Origin: Pseudomonas cremoris
GTDB taxonomy: Bacteria; Pseudomonadota; Gammaproteobacteria; Pseudomonadales; Pseudomonadaceae
Direction of reading: 5' to 3'
DNA: 64,000 nt
Assembly (NCBI RefSeq): GCF_014230465.1
Contig: NZ_JAAXCY010000010.1
Location: 124,001 to 188,000, forward strand
A program made the translations under genes and the position numbers. This document shows, piece by piece, positions 63,191 through 64,000 of the stretch; positions within the stretch are counted from its first letter, which is position 1, and each line of letters starts with the position of its first letter. The notes beneath the pieces are model-generated. The model made no database searches. It worked only from the letters and a program-made list of their open reading frames with translations, and was not told the origin of the DNA.

Positions 63191-64000
63191 CTAGATCGCC
63201 TGGGGTTTGAAGTCGCTGGCGGCGACGGGCATAACGCCTTTGAGCAGTGCGACGGATTTCTCCAGGCCTTCCAGGCTGTTAAGCAGTACGTCTTCGTGCT
63301 CGATGGACAGCCAGCCGTCGTAGCCGGCCATTTTCAGGCGGTAGCAGAACTGGCGCCACCACTCTTCACCATGGCCAAAACCGAGGGTGATGTAGGACCA
63401 ACTGCGCGCCGTAACATCCATCAGCGAGCCGTTTTCCAGTAACGAGTCCACCGCCTGTACCGGCGTGTTGAGCATCGTGTCCTTGGCGTGCACGTGGTAC
63501 AGCGCGTCGCCCAGGGCGTCGGCGGCGGCCAGCGGGTCGGCGCCCATCCAGAACAGGTGGGACGGGTCGAGGTTGGCGCCGATCACCGGGCCGATGGCGC
63601 CGCGCAGCTTGAGTAACGAACGCACGTTGTACACGCACTGGCTACCGTGCAACTCCAGGGCGATACGTTCTACACCGTTGGCCTTGGCCAGGTCGGCGAT
63701 TTCGCTCCAGAACGGCAACAGGCGTTGCTCCCACTGATAGCGCAGGATGGTCTGGGTTTCTGGCGGCCACGAGGCAACCACCCAGTTGGGCATGCGGTCG
63801 CCCGCCTGGCCTTCGGGCAAGCCGGACATGGTGCACACGGTCTTGACCCCCAATTCGCCGGCCAGGCGAATGGTGTCTTTAAGGCACTGCGCCTGTTCCG
63901 GCTGCGTCGGGTGCAGCGGGTTGCCGTTAGCGTTGAGGGCGATGATCTCCAGGTTGTGCTGTTCGAAGCTGTGGGTGAAATCCCGGCGTGCGGCGTTGCT
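63191..64000 (-). CDS. Sugar phosphate isomerase/epimerase (TIM barrel), 5' end outside window
   Basis: 269 residues of a xylose-isomerase-like TIM barrel (AP endonuclease 2 fold) are inside; the frame is still open at base 64000, so the start is beyond the window. Seen are RIALELHGSQCVYN, GANLDPSHLFWMGADP and YHVHAKDTMLNT, with the metal-site acids and His of the family, then GYDGWLSIEHEDVL near the end. Members interconvert keto sugars or act in inositol catabolism. The gene is followed by the MFS remnant. Confidence 0.88.
   Translation of the reverse strand, partial: SNAARRDFTHSFEQHNLEIIALNANGNPLHPTQPEQAQCLKDTIRLAGELGVKTVCTMSGLPEGQAGDRMPNWVVASWPPETQTILRYQWEQRLLPFWSEIADLAKANGVERIALELHGSQCVYNVRSLLKLRGAIGPVIGANLDPSHLFWMGADPLAAADALGDALYHVHAKDTMLNTPVQAVDSLLENGSLMDVTARSWSYITLGFGHGEEWWRQFCYRLKMAGYDGWLSIEHEDVLLNSLEGLEKSVALLKGVMPVAASDFKPQAI

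Overview
The window looks like a chromosomal segment of a fluorescens-group Pseudomonas. The evidence is high GC with strong third-position bias, intergenic palindromes of the type 'gtgggagcgggcttgctcgcgaa' that recur at least four times (typical Pseudomonas REP elements), a second dispersed Pseudomonas-type repeat, and gene families usual for this genus. There is no rRNA, tRNA, CRISPR array, phage or intact insertion sequence. The window is almost wholly accessory metabolism: uptake and breakdown of aromatic acids and amide/ureido nitrogen compounds, plus iron acquisition.

Layout. 1-1.8 kb: the end of an amino-acid permease and a GlxA-type AraC regulator. 1.8-6.8 kb: a minus-strand catabolic operon (dienelactone-hydrolase-like, DUF3500 with a His-rich tail, SDR, NTF2-like, FAH-family) with an IclR regulator. 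7-8.2 kb: TetR regulator and HupE. 8.2-16.4 kb: a second aromatic cluster on the plus strand (FAH-family hydrolase, homogentisate dioxygenase, MhpA-like hydroxylase, SphA-like outer-membrane protein, MFS carrier, PhzS-like flavin hydroxylase) with a divergent NIPSNAP gene. 16.5-17.9 kb: a lone ABC ATPase and a DUF4405 protein. 18-27.1 kb: a minus-strand operon for a branched-chain/urea-type ABC importer, an amidase-signature amidase, AmiC- and AmiR-like regulators and an Fe-alcohol dehydrogenase. It is preceded by a candidate sigma-54 promoter and an ANTAR-type tandem hexaloop leader. 27.4-33.1 kb: another nitrogen operon (polar amino-acid ABC importer, M20 carbamoylase/amidohydrolase, DUF1989 protein, XRE-cupin regulator), also with a sigma-54 promoter.

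33.2-42.8 kb: the 4-hydroxyphenylacetate (homoprotocatechuate meta-cleavage) pathway. An AraC regulator (HpaA) and a two-component C2/C1 hydroxylase lie on plus. On minus is the convergent lower-pathway operon hpaG1-G2-E-D-F-H-I, headed by two TTAA(C/G)ATGTTAA operator-like palindromes. 42.9-46.2 kb: a QseBC-like two-component system with a lipoprotein and a COG4705 membrane protein. 46.3-50 kb: an Fbp-type ferric ABC importer with a Fur-box-like site. 50.2-54.3 kb: a periplasmic three-subunit molybdenum hydroxylase (2Fe-2S, Mo, triheme cytochrome c). 54.4-61.1 kb: two paralogous TonB receptors flanking a FecI/FecR pair; both receptor genes share a 15-bp motif about 60 bp before their starts. 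61.2-64 kb: an acyl-CoA synthetase, the tail of a degraded MFS gene, and a truncated sugar isomerase/epimerase.

How it works together. The hpa block accounts for 4-HPA to succinate semialdehyde plus pyruvate. The 1.8-16.4 kb region looks like a separate homogentisate-type ring-cleavage route whose starting compound I cannot name. The two nitrogen operons import and hydrolyse amides or carbamoyl amino acids. They seem to be under nitrogen (sigma-54) control, with the first also under substrate-responsive antitermination.
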